NCBI RefSeq assembly: GCF_900188105.1 | Contig: NZ_FZNP01000003.1 | Location: 124,001-188,000 of the forward strand | DNA length: 64,000 nt | Direction: 5' to 3' | Source of the DNA: Actinomadura mexicana | GTDB taxonomy: Bacteria > Actinomycetota > Actinomycetes > Streptosporangiales > Streptosporangiaceae | Shown here: positions 1-8,429 of the stretch, in pieces | Numbering within the stretch: the first letter of the stretch is position 1 | Layout: each line of letters opens with the position of its first letter | Translations under genes and position numbers: made by a program | The notes under the pieces: generated by a model | The model's input: the letters and a program-made list of their open reading frames with translations, nothing else | Told to the model about the DNA's origin: nothing | The model's database searches: none

Positions 1-8
1 ACAACGGG

Positions 9-233
9 ATGCCGGCCGCCGAGCTCCTCGGAGCACGATGGCTGAAGTCCCGGCGAAGCAACTCCCAGGGGAACTGTGTGGAAATCGCCGAACTGCCCGG
101 TGGGCAGGTGGCGATGCGCAACTCCCGCCATCCCGAGGGCCCGGCCCTCATCTACACCCGCCCCGAGATAGAAGCGCTCATCCTTGGAGCCAAGGACGGC
201 GACTTCGACCATCTCATCGCCTCCCGTAACTGA
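9..233 (+). CDS. DUF397 domain-containing protein
   Basis: A 74-residue protein of the DUF397 family. The family signature is visible: W-x-K-S at residues 12-15, an S-x-x-x-G-x-C-V-E-I/V block near residues 17-27 and a C-terminal F-D-H/x-L-I-A. In actinomycetes these small proteins are normally encoded directly after an XRE/DUF5753 regulator and act with it in developmental control. That partner would lie upstream, outside the window. The ATG at 9 gives a normal family length, but an earlier start cannot be excluded because only 8 bases precede it. Molecular function is unknown. Confidence 0.85.
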   Translation: MPAAELLGARWLKSRRSNSQGNCVEIAELPGGQVAMRNSRHPEGPALIYTRPEIEALILGAKDGDFDHLIASRN

Positions 234-293
234 TCCAGCAGCGGCCGGGTCGGCACCGGTGCACCGAACGTCGACCCGACCGTCCGCACGAGA

Positions 294-327
294 AACAGGC
301 CACCCCAGGCGCGAGGGTGGCCTTGTT
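294..327. terminator. Bidirectional terminator-like hairpin
   Basis: Arms GGCCACCC (298-305) and GGGTGGCC (315-322) pair perfectly, and the flanking A/T-containing bases extend the stem with one bulge. It lies between two convergent genes, the DUF397 gene ending at 233 and the kinase gene ending at 335, so it can serve both. Confidence 0.6.
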
Positions 328-334
328 CTGTGCG

Positions 335-2176
335 TCAGCCGCAGTTGCCGTAGGGGGCGGTACCGCCGTTTCCGCCGAAGCGGACGCACGCGCCAGGCGC
401 GTTAACGTACACCGGCCCCGCGTACCAGGCGAACGAGCCGCCGTCGCTGATGGCGCCTCCGCCCTTCTTCTGGATCCAGGCGGAGACCGGCGACTTCGTG
501 CCGACGTGCTTCGACTTGATGGTGACGGCGCAGTTGTACTTGGTCGAGTTGCTGTAGAGCAGGTAGGCGACGCCGCCGGACACGCCCATGGAGCGCAGCA
601 CGTAGTACCCGCTTCCCTTGCCGCCGCTGTTGCACGCGGACTGCGGCGTGTACTTGTTGGGCGGTTCCTTCGGCGGCGTCGAACTGCCCCCGCCCCCGCC
701 TGTGCCCCGCGTAGGGGTCGATCCGCCGGGCTGCTGCGGTGAACCCGGTTTCGGGGACGCACCGGGGTTCGCGGGGCTCCCGCTCTTTCCAGGCTTCGGC
801 TGCCCCGGTTTGGTCTTCGTCGGGCTCTGGGTGCCGCCGGCCGCGCCGTTCGCGGAGCCGGAGCCGCCGCCCGCGCCCTGGTTCTCGTCGGACGCCGAGA
901 CGGACTTGCCCTTGTCGCCGCTCGGCCTTGTCGCGGCCCACGCGGCGCCGCCCGCGATGACCAGCGCCACCGCCAGGGCCGCCGCCACCGGTATGGCGAG
1001 GCGTCCGCGCCCCCTGCCGTCCGACCCGTGGTCGCTGGACGGCCCCGGAGGGGGCGGTGGCGGCATTCCGGGCGCGCCGTGGCCGTGGCCGTCCGGAGGC
1101 GGCGCGCCCTCGGCGAACGGACGCGGCTGCGGAGCCGTCCCCTGCCGGACGCCGGAGGGGTCCGTGGCGTGTTCGGGAGGCGGCACCGGGCCGGGCATGG
1201 CGGGCGGTGCGGCGTACGGGTCCGTCGAACCGGGCGGCGCGGACGCCTGCGAGGGAGCGGGGATCTCGGCGGGAAGCCCCGGGAGGGCCGGCAGGGCCGG
1301 CAGGGCCGGAACGGAGGAGACGGCCGAGGACGCGCCGCTGGCAGCGCCGACCAGCCGTTCCTGGGCCTCGCGGGCGGTCGGGCGCTGCGCGGACTCCTTG
1401 GCCAGGCACGCGAGGACGAGTTCGCGCATCGGACTCGGCAGGTCGCCCAGCTCGGGCTCGCCCGTCAGGATCCGCTGCATGACCGTGGCCATCTCGTCGT
1501 TGCCGAACGCGGGACGTCCCGTGGCGGCGAACGTCATGGTGGTGCCCCAGGCGAACATGTCGGCGGCCGGACCGACCCGGTCGCCGGTGAAGTGCTCCGG
1601 AGCCATGTAGGCGGGGGTGCCGACGTTCTGCGTCTCACCGGCGGCGCCCAGCGCGCGCGCCACGCCGAAGTCGATGACGCGCGGGCCGTCCGGTCCCATC
1701 ATGACGTTGCGCGGTTTGAAGTCGCGGTGCACGATCCCGGCCTGGTGGATGGCCGTGAGCGCGGTGAGGGTGCCCACCGCGAGCCGCTCCAGGGCGCCGC
1801 CCCTCCGCGGGCCTTCCGTCCGCACGACGTGGAACAGCGACAGGCCGGGCACGTACTCGCTGACGATGTAGGGCTGGTCGCCCGCCACGTCGGCGTCCAG
1901 GACCTGCGCGGTGCAGAAGCGCGCGACGCGCTTGGCGACCTCCAGCTCGCGGACGAACCGGGCGCGGGCGGACGCGTCCCCCGCGAGCCTGCCGTGCAGC
2001 AGCTTGATCGCGACGTGCTCGTCGGCGCGGACGGCTCCGGGCCCGCCCCGCGGACGTCCCAGGAAGACCGCACCCTGCCCGCCCTCGCCGAGGCGGCCCA
2101 GGATCTCGTATCCGCCGAGCTCATCCGGGTCCCCCGACTTCAGCGGATGGGCATCCGGCATCGTCCTGTCCGTCAC
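335..2176 (-). CDS. Receptor-type Ser/Thr protein kinase with secreted sensor domain
   Basis: A 613-residue PknB-family (Hanks-type) kinase. The glycine loop GEGGQGAV is at about 30-37, the ATP-binding lysine (AIK) at about 58, the catalytic HRDFKPRN at 150-157 and the metal-binding DFG at 169-171. A long Pro/Ala/Gly-rich linker (about 290-390) leads to one membrane helix (about 393-416), then a Ser/Gly/Pro-rich stalk and a compact outer domain of about 105 residues with four cysteines. That outer domain resembles the actinomycete spore-associated protein A fold (YYVLRS, AYLLYSN, CAVT, YAGPV, CVRFGG). The kinase domain faces the cytoplasm and the sensor domain lies outside. The ligand and substrates are unknown. 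The gene is transcribed alone, divergently from the TetR gene at 2334. Confidence 0.92.
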   Translation of the reverse strand: MTDRTMPDAHPLKSGDPDELGGYEILGRLGEGGQGAVFLGRPRGGPGAVRADEHVAIKLLHGRLAGDASARARFVRELEVAKRVARFCTAQVLDADVAGDQPYIVSEYVPGLSLFHVVRTEGPRRGGALERLAVGTLTALTAIHQAGIVHRDFKPRNVMMGPDGPRVIDFGVARALGAAGETQNVGTPAYMAPEHFTGDRVGPAADMFAWGTTMTFAATGRPAFGNDEMATVMQRILTGEPELGDLPSPMRELVLACLAKESAQRPTAREAQERLVGAASGASSAVSSVPALPALPALPGLPAEIPAPSQASAPPGSTDPYAAPPAMPGPVPPPEHATDPSGVRQGTAPQPRPFAEGAPPPDGHGHGAPGMPPPPPPGPSSDHGSDGRGRGRLAIPVAAALAVALVIAGGAAWAATRPSGDKGKSVSASDENQGAGGGSGSANGAAGGTQSPTKTKPGQPKPGKSGSPANPGASPKPGSPQQPGGSTPTRGTGGGGGSSTPPKEPPNKYTPQSACNSGGKGSGYYVLRSMGVSGGVAYLLYSNSTKYNCAVTIKSKHVGTKSPVSAWIQKKGGGAISDGGSFAWYAGPVYVNAPGACVRFGGNGGTAPYGNCG

Positions 2177-2294
2177 ACCACTCGCTCCCCGTCGTTCCGC
2201 CTCGTCACTGGACCGCTCCGCAAGACTATGGCCAACGATGTTATGCGCTCGGCAAAGCGGGTGATCAGGTGGTGGTGGCCGCGGTCATCTAATA

Positions 2295-2306
2295 GGACTA
2301 TAGTCC
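2295..2306. promoter_or_regulatory. Perfect 12-bp dyad overlapping a -10-like box (candidate TetR operator)
   Basis: GGACTATAGTCC is a perfect palindrome containing TATAGT, a -10-like hexamer on the plus strand, 28 bp upstream of the TetR start at 2334. A regulator bound here would block RNA polymerase, which is the usual arrangement for TetR autorepression. The divergent kinase starts about 120 bp away. Binding by this TetR is inferred. Confidence 0.5.
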
Positions 2307-2333
2307 GTTTGTATCCCAGGGGAGGAGACGATC

Positions 2334-2969
2334 ATGGACCGTCGCCCGGCCGGTACGAGGCGCGTCGATCTGGAGTTGATGCGGACCCCGCCGCCCAAGG
2401 AGCGCGCCGACGCCGCCCGCAACCGCGCGAAGGTGCTGGACGCCGCCGCCGCGCTCTTCGCCCGGCACGGAGTGGAGGCGGTCTCCATGGACGCCGTCGC
2501 CGCCGAGGCGGGCGTCGGCAAGGGCACGCTCTTCCGCCGGTTCGGCGACAAGGCGGGCCTCGCCGTGGCGCTCCTGAACGAACGCGAACGCGAACTCCAG
2601 GATGCGATCCTGTCCGGCCGGCCTCCTCTGGGCCCGGGGGAGGCCGGCGCTGTCGTGCCGCCGTCGGAGCGGCTGCACGCCTTCGCCGACGCCTATCTGA
2701 ACTACGCGCTCGACCATCTGTCGCTGGTGCGCATGTCCGAGACCGCTTCGCCGGGGGCGCGGTACCGGATCGGCGCCTACGGCTTCTGGCACCGCCACCT
2801 GACGATCCTGCTCGACCAGCGCGGTGACGCCGTCCCGGACGGCGAGGCCGCCGCGCACGCGCTCCTGGCCGTCCTCGGCGCGGAGCACCTCACCGCGATG
2901 GTGGAGAGCGTGGGCAGGGAACGCACCCGCGCCACCGTCCACAAGTTCTTCGACCTGGCCCGCGCCTAG
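2334..2969 (+). CDS. TetR/AcrR family transcriptional regulator
   Basis: A 211-residue repressor-type regulator. The N-terminal helix-turn-helix spans about residues 25-75, with the family pattern A-A-x-L-F-A-R-H-G, then V-S-M-D-A-V-A-x-E-A-G-V-G-K-G-T-L-F-R-R-F. The C-terminal ligand domain is variable, as usual for the family, and the effector cannot be predicted. The ATG at 2334 has a GGAGGAG Shine-Dalgarno 6 nt upstream. A perfect dyad at 2295-2306 in its promoter suggests autoregulation. No efflux or enzyme gene lies beside it apart from the divergent kinase, so its target is unclear. Confidence 0.9.
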   Translation: MDRRPAGTRRVDLELMRTPPPKERADAARNRAKVLDAAAALFARHGVEAVSMDAVAAEAGVGKGTLFRRFGDKAGLAVALLNERERELQDAILSGRPPLGPGEAGAVVPPSERLHAFADAYLNYALDHLSLVRMSETASPGARYRIGAYGFWHRHLTILLDQRGDAVPDGEAAAHALLAVLGAEHLTAMVESVGRERTRATVHKFFDLARA

Positions 2970-3030
2970 TCCGGCACGGCACGCGCCCCGCCGGACGTGG
3001 CGGGGGCCCGGGAAGGCGCGGTAAGCACGA

Positions 3031-3053
3031 AAGCCCCCGCGAGGCGGGGGCTT
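3031..3053. terminator. Strong GC hairpin terminator
   Basis: AAGCCCCCGC (3031-3040) pairs perfectly with GCGGGGGCTT (3044-3053) across a 3-nt loop. It lies 60 bp after the TetR stop on the plus strand and downstream of the possible small minus-strand gene at 3092-3274, so it could end both transcripts. Confidence 0.75.
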
Positions 3054-3091
3054 CCTCATGCCTGACCGGAGGTGCGGCCGGGCGGGGAGTG

Positions 3092-3274
3092 TCAGGCCGG
3101 GTCGGGTGTCCGCCGTCGGCGGCGGGTTTCCGCCCGGCCCTCCGCGTTGCCCGGTGGACCCTCCGGGGCATGGTTGCGTTCCAACCGCGCGGCGACCGCG
3201 AGGGCGCGGAGCGACGTGGTCCTGACGTGTCTGCGCTCACCGGTGGAACGGGTGCGGGGGATGCTGCTCGGCAC
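3092..3274 (-). CDS. Possible small basic protein, 60 aa
   Basis: A GTG start at 3274 is preceded by GGAGGTG, a near-perfect Shine-Dalgarno with 4-nt spacing, which is the main reason to list it. The product is 60 residues and Arg-rich: an N-terminal R/T/S segment, a short hydrophobic helix (LRALAVAARLE) and a basic tail. It ends 38 bp before the strong hairpin at 3031-3053. I recognise no family. The product could be spurious, because GC-rich intergenic DNA opens such frames easily. Confidence 0.4.
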   Translation of the reverse strand: MPSSIPRTRSTGERRHVRTTSLRALAVAARLERNHAPEGPPGNAEGRAETRRRRRTPDPA

Positions 3275-3558
3275 GGTTCACCTCCATAGGTCACTGACAT
3301 GGGTGCTACCCGGCTGGCGGGATCTCGCACGGTGGTTGCAACCGCAAGATCCTTCCGGCTATTCCGAGTGATCGTTCCGTTTGGCGACGACCAGACCCGG
3401 CCCGGCGCGCTGGACTCGTGTCGGCTATATAGACCGCATTCCTGACTAGGTTGCCGTACGGTTCAGCTCGCCGGACCGACCAGCCAGAGGTGACCGACCG
3501 TGATGATCACACCTGCCGCCGCGACCCGCCCCGGCCGCCCGCCGGCGCGCCGCGGGGA
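3275..3558. other. Intergenic region, lower GC, likely promoters
   Basis: This stretch separates the possible small minus-strand ORF from the PadR gene. It includes the relatively AT-rich segment TCGGCTATATAGACC around 3420-3435, where a -10-like TATATA could drive the PadR gene. I see no other structure. Confidence 0.4.
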
Positions 3559-3921
3559 ATGACCGCCGTGCCCGCCGACCGCCGCGCCAGCTGGCTCAAG
3601 GGCGTCCTCGACCTGCTGGTCCTCGCCGGCCTGACCGGGGGCGAGAGCTACGGCTACGAGATCGCCAAGACGCTCGCCGACGCGGGCCTAGGACAGATCA
3701 AGGGCGGGACCCTGTATCCCGTCCTCAACCGCCTGGAAGAGGCGGGGCTGGTCTCCGCTGAGTTCCGCGCCGCCGACCGCGGCCCCGGCCGCCGCTACTA
3801 CCACCTCACCGACGTGGGTCGCGTGACGCTCGCCGAGCAGAGCGGCCTGTGGCTCGACTTCGACGAGTCCGTGCGCACCATGCTCACCGATGGAGCAGGA
3901 CGAGGACGGACCCCCGCTTGA
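3559..3921 (+). CDS. PadR family transcriptional regulator
   Basis: A 120-residue winged-helix repressor of the PadR family. Diagnostic features are the N-terminal LKGVLDLLVLAGL, then SYGYEIAKTL, the wing region GTLYPVLNRLEEAGLV, and RRYYHLTDVGR near residue 95. Start choice: ATG 3559 gives the usual family length. In-frame starts upstream (GTG 3490, ATG 3451) would add a Pro/Arg-rich extension not typical of the family, although GTG 3490 has a fair AGAGG upstream. PadR genes are often followed by a membrane-protein gene under the same control, but here the next intact gene is pyruvate carboxylase. Confidence 0.88.
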   Translation: MTAVPADRRASWLKGVLDLLVLAGLTGGESYGYEIAKTLADAGLGQIKGGTLYPVLNRLEEAGLVSAEFRAADRGPGRRYYHLTDVGRVTLAEQSGLWLDFDESVRTMLTDGAGRGRTPA

Positions 3922-4221
3922 TCGTCTTGGGCCTGGTCGCGGCACGCGTCTGGCCCGACCGCCGCCGCCGCGCGCTCCTGACCAGCCCTTGCCGGGGCGC
4001 ACGCTCCACTTTTGGGCGAAACTTTCCTCCCTTTTCACGTCTCGCATCATCTGTCCCTTTGTTCTGGGCCGCGGGCGGGGCCGTCCGAGCCGCTCAGCTG
4101 GGTAGGTATCCCAGGATCCGGTTCGCCCGCGGGTTCGTCCCGCCATGAGCGGCTCAGCGTGGAGCCCAGGAGGCCGTCGGGCGCGGCCGGACGCGCCCCG
4201 AACCTCTCCTGGGAGACACAC
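3922..4221. other. pyc upstream region with inverted repeats
   Basis: I find no convincing gene. A perfect 10-bp inverted repeat, GAGCCGCTCA (4087-4096) and TGAGCGGCTC (4146-4155), brackets a smaller CTGGG/CCCAG hairpin at about 4098-4114. This would form a structured leader just ahead of the pyc ribosome-binding site. The 3990-4070 segment is richer in T than its surroundings and may hold the promoter. Confidence 0.35.
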
Positions 4222-7200
4222 GTGATCAGTAAGCTGCTCGTCGCCAACCGTGGCGAGATCGCCGTGCGCGCCTTCCGCGCGGCGTACGAACTCGGCATCG
4301 CCAGCGTCGCCGTGTACGCGCACGAGGACCGCCTGTCCCTGCACCGGCAGAAGGCGGACGAGGCGTACGAGATCGGGGAGCACGGCCATCCGGTCCGCGC
4401 CTACCTGGACGTGGACGGGATCGTGGAGACGGCGCTGCGGGTCGGCGCCGACGCCGTCTACCCGGGCTACGGGTTCCTGTCGGAGAGTCCCGAGCTGGCG
4501 GCGGCGTGCGAGCGCAACGGGATCAGGTTCGTCGGCCCGCCGTCGCGGGTGCTGAGCCTGGCGGGCAACAAGATCGAGGCGGTCGCGGCGGCGCGGCGCG
4601 CGGGCCTGCCGGTGCTGCGCTCGACGACGCCCGAGCCGGGACGGGAGCTGGAGGCGGCCGACGAGGTCGGCTTCCCGCTGTTCGTGAAGGCCGCGGCGGG
4701 CGGCGGCGGGCGCGGGCTGCGCCGCGTCGACCACCGCGAGGAGCTGGAGGCCGCCGTGGACACGGCGCGCCGCGAGGCCGAGAGCGCGTTCGGCGACCCC
4801 ACGGTGTTCCTGGAGCAGGCGGTGGACCGTCCCCGCCACATCGAGGTGCAGGTCCTCGCCGACGGCGCCGGGCACATCGTCCACCTGCGCGAGCGCGACT
4901 GCTCGGTGCAGCGCCGCCACCAGAAGGTCGTCGAGATCGCGCCCGCGCCCGGGCTGGACCCGGAGACGACCCGGCGGCTCTGCGAGGACGCGGTCCGGTT
5001 CGCCCAGGAGATCGGTTACGAGAACGCGGGGACGGTCGAGTTCCTCGTGGACGACCGCGGCGAGCACGTCTTCATCGAGATGAACCCCCGCATCCAGGTC
5101 GAGCACACCGTGACCGAGGAGGTCACGGGCGTCGACCTGGTGCAGAGCCAGCTGCGCATCGCGGGCGGCGAGACGCTCGCCGAGCTCGGCATCGCGCAGG
5201 ACGAGGTCAGCGTGAGCGGGTTCGCCGTGCAGTGCCGCATCACCACCGAGGACCCGGCGAACGGCTTCCGGCCCGACACCGGGAAGATCTCGGCGTACCG
5301 GTCCCCGGGCGGCGCCGGGGTGCGGCTCGACACGGGCACGGCCTACGGCGGCGCGATCGTGTCGCCGCACTTCGACTCGCTGCTGGTGAAGCTGACGTGC
5401 CGCGGCCGGACGTTCGAGGACGCGGTGCGGCGGGCGCGCCGGGCCGTCGCCGAGTTCCGCATCAGGGGCGTCGCGTCCAACATCCCGTTCCTGCAGGCGC
5501 TGCTGGACGAGCCCGACTTCCGCGCGGGCGGCGTCACCACCTCCTACATCGCGGACCATCCCGACCTGCTCACGGCCCGTTCCAGCGGCGACCGCGCGAC
5601 GCGGCTCGTCCGGTATCTGGCGGACGTCACGGTCAACAAGCCGCACGGCGAGGCGCCCACCGACCTGGACCCGGCGACGAAGCTGCCGCCGCTCGACCTC
5701 GACAGGCCGTTCCCCGAGGGGTCGCGCGACCGGCTCCTGGCGCTCGGCGCGCGCGCGTTCGCCGAGCAACTCCGGAACCAGGACGCCCTGGCCGTGACTG
5801 ACACGACGTTCCGCGACGCGCATCAGTCGCTCCTCGCTACGCGAGTACGTACCTATGACCTGCTGTCAGCCGCGCCCTACCTCGCCCGGATGACACCGCA
5901 GCTTCTCTCCGTCGAGGCGTGGGGCGGGGCAACGTACGACGTCGCGCTCCGGTTCCTGGGCGAGTCGCCCTGGGACAGGCTGGCCGCGATCCGCGAGGCG
6001 GCGCCCAACATGTGCATCCAGATGCTTCTGCGTGGCCGCAACACCGTGGGCTACACGCCGTACCCCGACTCGGTGGCTCGGGCGTTCGTCAAGGAGGCGG
6101 CCAGTACGGGAGTCGACATCTTCCGTGTGTTCGACGCCCTGAACGACGTGGACCGCATGCGTCCGGCCATCGACGCGGCCCTCCAGACCCACGCGCTGGT
6201 GGAGGGCACGCTCTGCTACACCGGCGACCTGTCCTCCCCGGGCGAGACGCTCTACACGCTCGACTACTACCTGCGGCTGGCGGAGGACCTCGTCACCGCG
6301 GGAGTCCACATCCTCTGCGTCAAGGACATGGCCGGTCTGCTCCGGGCGCCCGCCGCGCGCACCCTCGTCAAGGCGCTCCGTGAGCGGTTCGACCTGCCCG
6401 TCCACCTGCACACCCACGACACGGCCGGCGGGCAGATCGGCACCTACATCGCCGCCATCGAAGCGGGTGTCGACGCCGTCGACGGCGCTGCCGCGCCGCT
6501 CTCGGGCACCACGAGCCAGCCGCCGCTCCAGGCGATCGTGGCCGCGACCGACTTCACCGAGCACGCCACCGGGATCGACCTGGACGCGCTCACCGTGATG
6601 GAGCCGTACTGGGAGGCCGTCCGGAAGCTCTACGCGCCGTTCGAGATGGGGCTCCCGTCGCCGACCGGACGCGTCTACCGGCACGAGATCCCCGGGGGGC
6701 AGCTGTCCAACCTGCGGCAGCAGGCCGTCGCCCTCGGCCTCGGCGACCGCTTCGAGGAGATCGAGCGCCTCTACGCCGCCGCGGACGCCATCCTCGGGCG
6801 GCTCGTGAAGGTCACCCCGTCCAGCAAGGTCGTGGGGGACCTGGCCCTGCACCTCGTCGCGGCGGGCGCCGACCCGGACGACTTCGCCGAGAACCCGGAC
6901 CGCTACGACATCCCCGACAGCGTCATCGGGTTCCTGAACGGCGAACTCGGCGACCCGCCCGGCGGCTGGCCCGAGCCGTTCCGCACCAAGGCCCTGGCAG
7001 GACGCCAGTACACGCCCGCCCGGGCCGAACTGGACGGCGCCGAAGAGAAGGCGCTGGCCGGTCCAGAGGTCCGCGACACGCTCGACCGCCTGCTCTTTCC
7101 GGGCCCGGCGAAGGACTACCGCGAGACCCGTGCCGCCTACGGCGACATCTCCGTCCTGCCGACCGGCCCGTTCCTGTACGGGCTGCGCGCCGGGCACGAG

Positions 7201-7602
7201 GTGGCGTTCGACCTCGAACCCGGCGTCCGCGTCCTGGCCGGGCTGGAGGCCGTCGGCGACGTCGACGAGGCGGGCGTCCGGCAGGTCATCTGCTCGGTGA
7301 ACGGCCAGCTCCGCACGCTCTCCGTCCGCGACAAGTCCGTCAAGTCGGACGCGCCGCCGGTCGAGCGCGCCGATCCCGCCGAGCCCGGCCACGTCGCCGC
7401 CCCGTTCGACGGCTCGGTGACGCTGCGGGCGGCCAAGGGCGACGAGGTCGCCGCGGGGGACGTGGTCGCCACCATCGAGGCCATGAAGATGGAGGCCGCG
7501 ATCACGGCCCCGGTCGCGGGCACCGTCGCCCGGCTGGCCGTCCCGGAGGCGACGCCCGTCCAGGCCGGCGACCTCCTCCTGGTCATCCAGGACGGCGCCT
7601 AG
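4222..7602 (+). CDS. pyc: Pyruvate carboxylase
   Basis: A 1126-residue biotin-dependent enzyme that converts pyruvate, bicarbonate and ATP to oxaloacetate, replenishing the TCA cycle. Domains in order: biotin carboxylase N-terminus (KLLVANRGEIAVRAFRAA), an ATP-grasp domain with the KAAAGGGGRGLR loop, the biotin carboxylase C-terminus, a pyruvate carboxyltransferase TIM barrel from about residue 530 (DTTFRDAHQSLLATR; later HLHTHDTAGG), a conserved carboxylase domain, and a C-terminal biotinyl domain with EAMKM, giving the biotinylated lysine at residue 1089. GTG 4222 is chosen because GGGAGA lies just upstream and the protein begins directly with the conserved domain. Its stop overlaps the convergent TetR gene by 4 bp. 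A full-length, apparently intact single-chain enzyme. Confidence 0.97.
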   Translation: MISKLLVANRGEIAVRAFRAAYELGIASVAVYAHEDRLSLHRQKADEAYEIGEHGHPVRAYLDVDGIVETALRVGADAVYPGYGFLSESPELAAACERNGIRFVGPPSRVLSLAGNKIEAVAAARRAGLPVLRSTTPEPGRELEAADEVGFPLFVKAAAGGGGRGLRRVDHREELEAAVDTARREAESAFGDPTVFLEQAVDRPRHIEVQVLADGAGHIVHLRERDCSVQRRHQKVVEIAPAPGLDPETTRRLCEDAVRFAQEIGYENAGTVEFLVDDRGEHVFIEMNPRIQVEHTVTEEVTGVDLVQSQLRIAGGETLAELGIAQDEVSVSGFAVQCRITTEDPANGFRPDTGKISAYRSPGGAGVRLDTGTAYGGAIVSPHFDSLLVKLTCRGRTFEDAVRRARRAVAEFRIRGVASNIPFLQALLDEPDFRAGGVTTSYIADHPDLLTARSSGDRATRLVRYLADVTVNKPHGEAPTDLDPATKLPPLDLDRPFPEGSRDRLLALGARAFAEQLRNQDALAVTDTTFRDAHQSLLATRVRTYDLLSAAPYLARMTPQLLSVEAWGGATYDVALRFLGESPWDRLAAIREAAPNMCIQMLLRGRNTVGYTPYPDSVARAFVKEAASTGVDIFRVFDALNDVDRMRPAIDAALQTHALVEGTLCYTGDLSSPGETLYTLDYYLRLAEDLVTAGVHILCVKDMAGLLRAPAARTLVKALRERFDLPVHLHTHDTAGGQIGTYIAAIEAGVDAVDGAAAPLSGTTSQPPLQAIVAATDFTEHATGIDLDALTVMEPYWEAVRKLYAPFEMGLPSPTGRVYRHEIPGGQLSNLRQQAVALGLGDRFEEIERLYAAADAILGRLVKVTPSSKVVGDLALHLVAAGADPDDFAENPDRYDIPDSVIGFLNGELGDPPGGWPEPFRTKALAGRQYTPARAELDGAEEKALAGPEVRDTLDRLLFPGPAKDYRETRAAYGDISVLPTGPFLYGLRAGHEVAFDLEPGVRVLAGLEAVGDVDEAGVRQVICSVNGQLRTLSVRDKSVKSDAPPVERADPAEPGHVAAPFDGSVTLRAAKGDEVAAGDVVATIEAMKMEAAITAPVAGTVARLAVPEATPVQAGDLLLVIQDGA

Positions 7603-8246
7603 AACACCTTCTGACCCCGGGGCGCCGGACGCGTCGCGTAGGAGCCCAGGGACGGTTCGAGCAGGTCGAAGGCGGTCTTCGCGGACTCCGCGAGGGCCGC
7701 CTCGATCTCTTCGTGGGTCTCGCCCCGCACGGTGCGCCGCAGGGTCTCCCGGAACAGGACGCGGTGGACGCCGCCGAGCTGCGCGGCGACGAGGCGGGGC
7801 AGGACGTCGTCCGGGCCCGCGCCGGCCTCCTCGGCGAGGACGGCGGCGAGGGCGTCCTCCCGCTCCTCGTGGAACTCGCGGAGCCGCGCCACCAGCGCGG
7901 GGCTCTCGGTGATCATTCGGGCGAAGTCGGGGCCGGAGAAGCCGATCACGGCGTCATGCCGCCGGACGGCCTCCAGGAAGCCCCGCCGCAGCGCGGCCAG
8001 CGCGGACTCGCCCGGCGCCCGCTCGGCGACCGTGCGCGCCAGGAGGGCCACGAACACCTCGTGCAGGTCGAGCGCCAGGTCCTCCTTCCTGGGGAAGTAG
8101 TTGGTGACCGTCATCTTCGCCACCTGTGCCGCCGCGGCGACGTCGGCGATCGTCACCCGGTCGAAGCCGTGCCGCAGGAACAGGCGGGTCGCCTGGTGCG
8201 AGATGCTCTGCCGCGTCTGCTGCTTCTTCATCTCCCGCAGTCCCAT
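7599..8246 (-). CDS. TetR/AcrR family transcriptional regulator
   Basis: A 215-residue TetR-type regulator. The DNA-binding domain is at about 8-60 (TRLFLRHGFDRVTIADVAAAAQVAKMTVTNYFPRKEDL), followed by a ligand domain of the TetR_C type. Its last 4 bp overlap the pyc stop, with the two stop codons sharing CTAG, so the genes are convergent and unlikely to be co-regulated. Repeated CTAAG/TTAGG elements upstream (8267-8311) may be its own operator. The divergent neighbour is the sigma factor at 8.4 kb. The effector is unknown. Confidence 0.9.
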   Translation of the reverse strand: MGLREMKKQQTRQSISHQATRLFLRHGFDRVTIADVAAAAQVAKMTVTNYFPRKEDLALDLHEVFVALLARTVAERAPGESALAALRRGFLEAVRRHDAVIGFSGPDFARMITESPALVARLREFHEEREDALAAVLAEEAGAGPDDVLPRLVAAQLGGVHRVLFRETLRRTVRGETHEEIEAALAESAKTAFDLLEPSLGSYATRPAPRGQKVF

Positions 8247-8266
8247 GCCGCCATCCTCTCACGGGC

Positions 8267-8311
8267 CGACCTAAGCTCGTACTTGATACATAATTAGGTC
8301 CGGTCTAAGTT
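8267..8311. promoter_or_regulatory. Candidate operator: inverted repeats between tetR and sigma gene
   Basis: GACCTAA (8268-8274) and TTAGGTC (8294-8300) are perfect inverted arms 19 bp apart. TTAG (8294-8297) also pairs with CTAA (8305-8308) in a 15-bp quasi-palindrome. The segment is AT-rich compared with its surroundings and lies immediately upstream of the minus-strand TetR gene (start 8246), so an autoregulatory role is plausible. Confidence 0.35.
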
Positions 8312-8429
8312 TGGTTCGCGAGTCTGACGGGTACCGAGATCGGGTGACCGTTCCCTCCCGGCCGCCGGACGAGCAAAGGACACAGCCCTGAACGCCAGCC
8401 ACGCGCCGAGCGCAACCCCCCGCTCCACC

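Noticed and set aside
3890..4105. ORF beginning ATG inside the padR 3' end (MEQDEDGPPL...)
   Set aside because: The first dozen residues look plausible as the membrane partner often encoded after padR, but the rest is low-complexity and GC3 falls; not supported as a gene.
3688..5823. 711-codon minus-strand frame opposite padR and pyc
   Set aside because: Compositional shadow of the pyc coding strand, with Arg/Val/Asp-rich text and no family.
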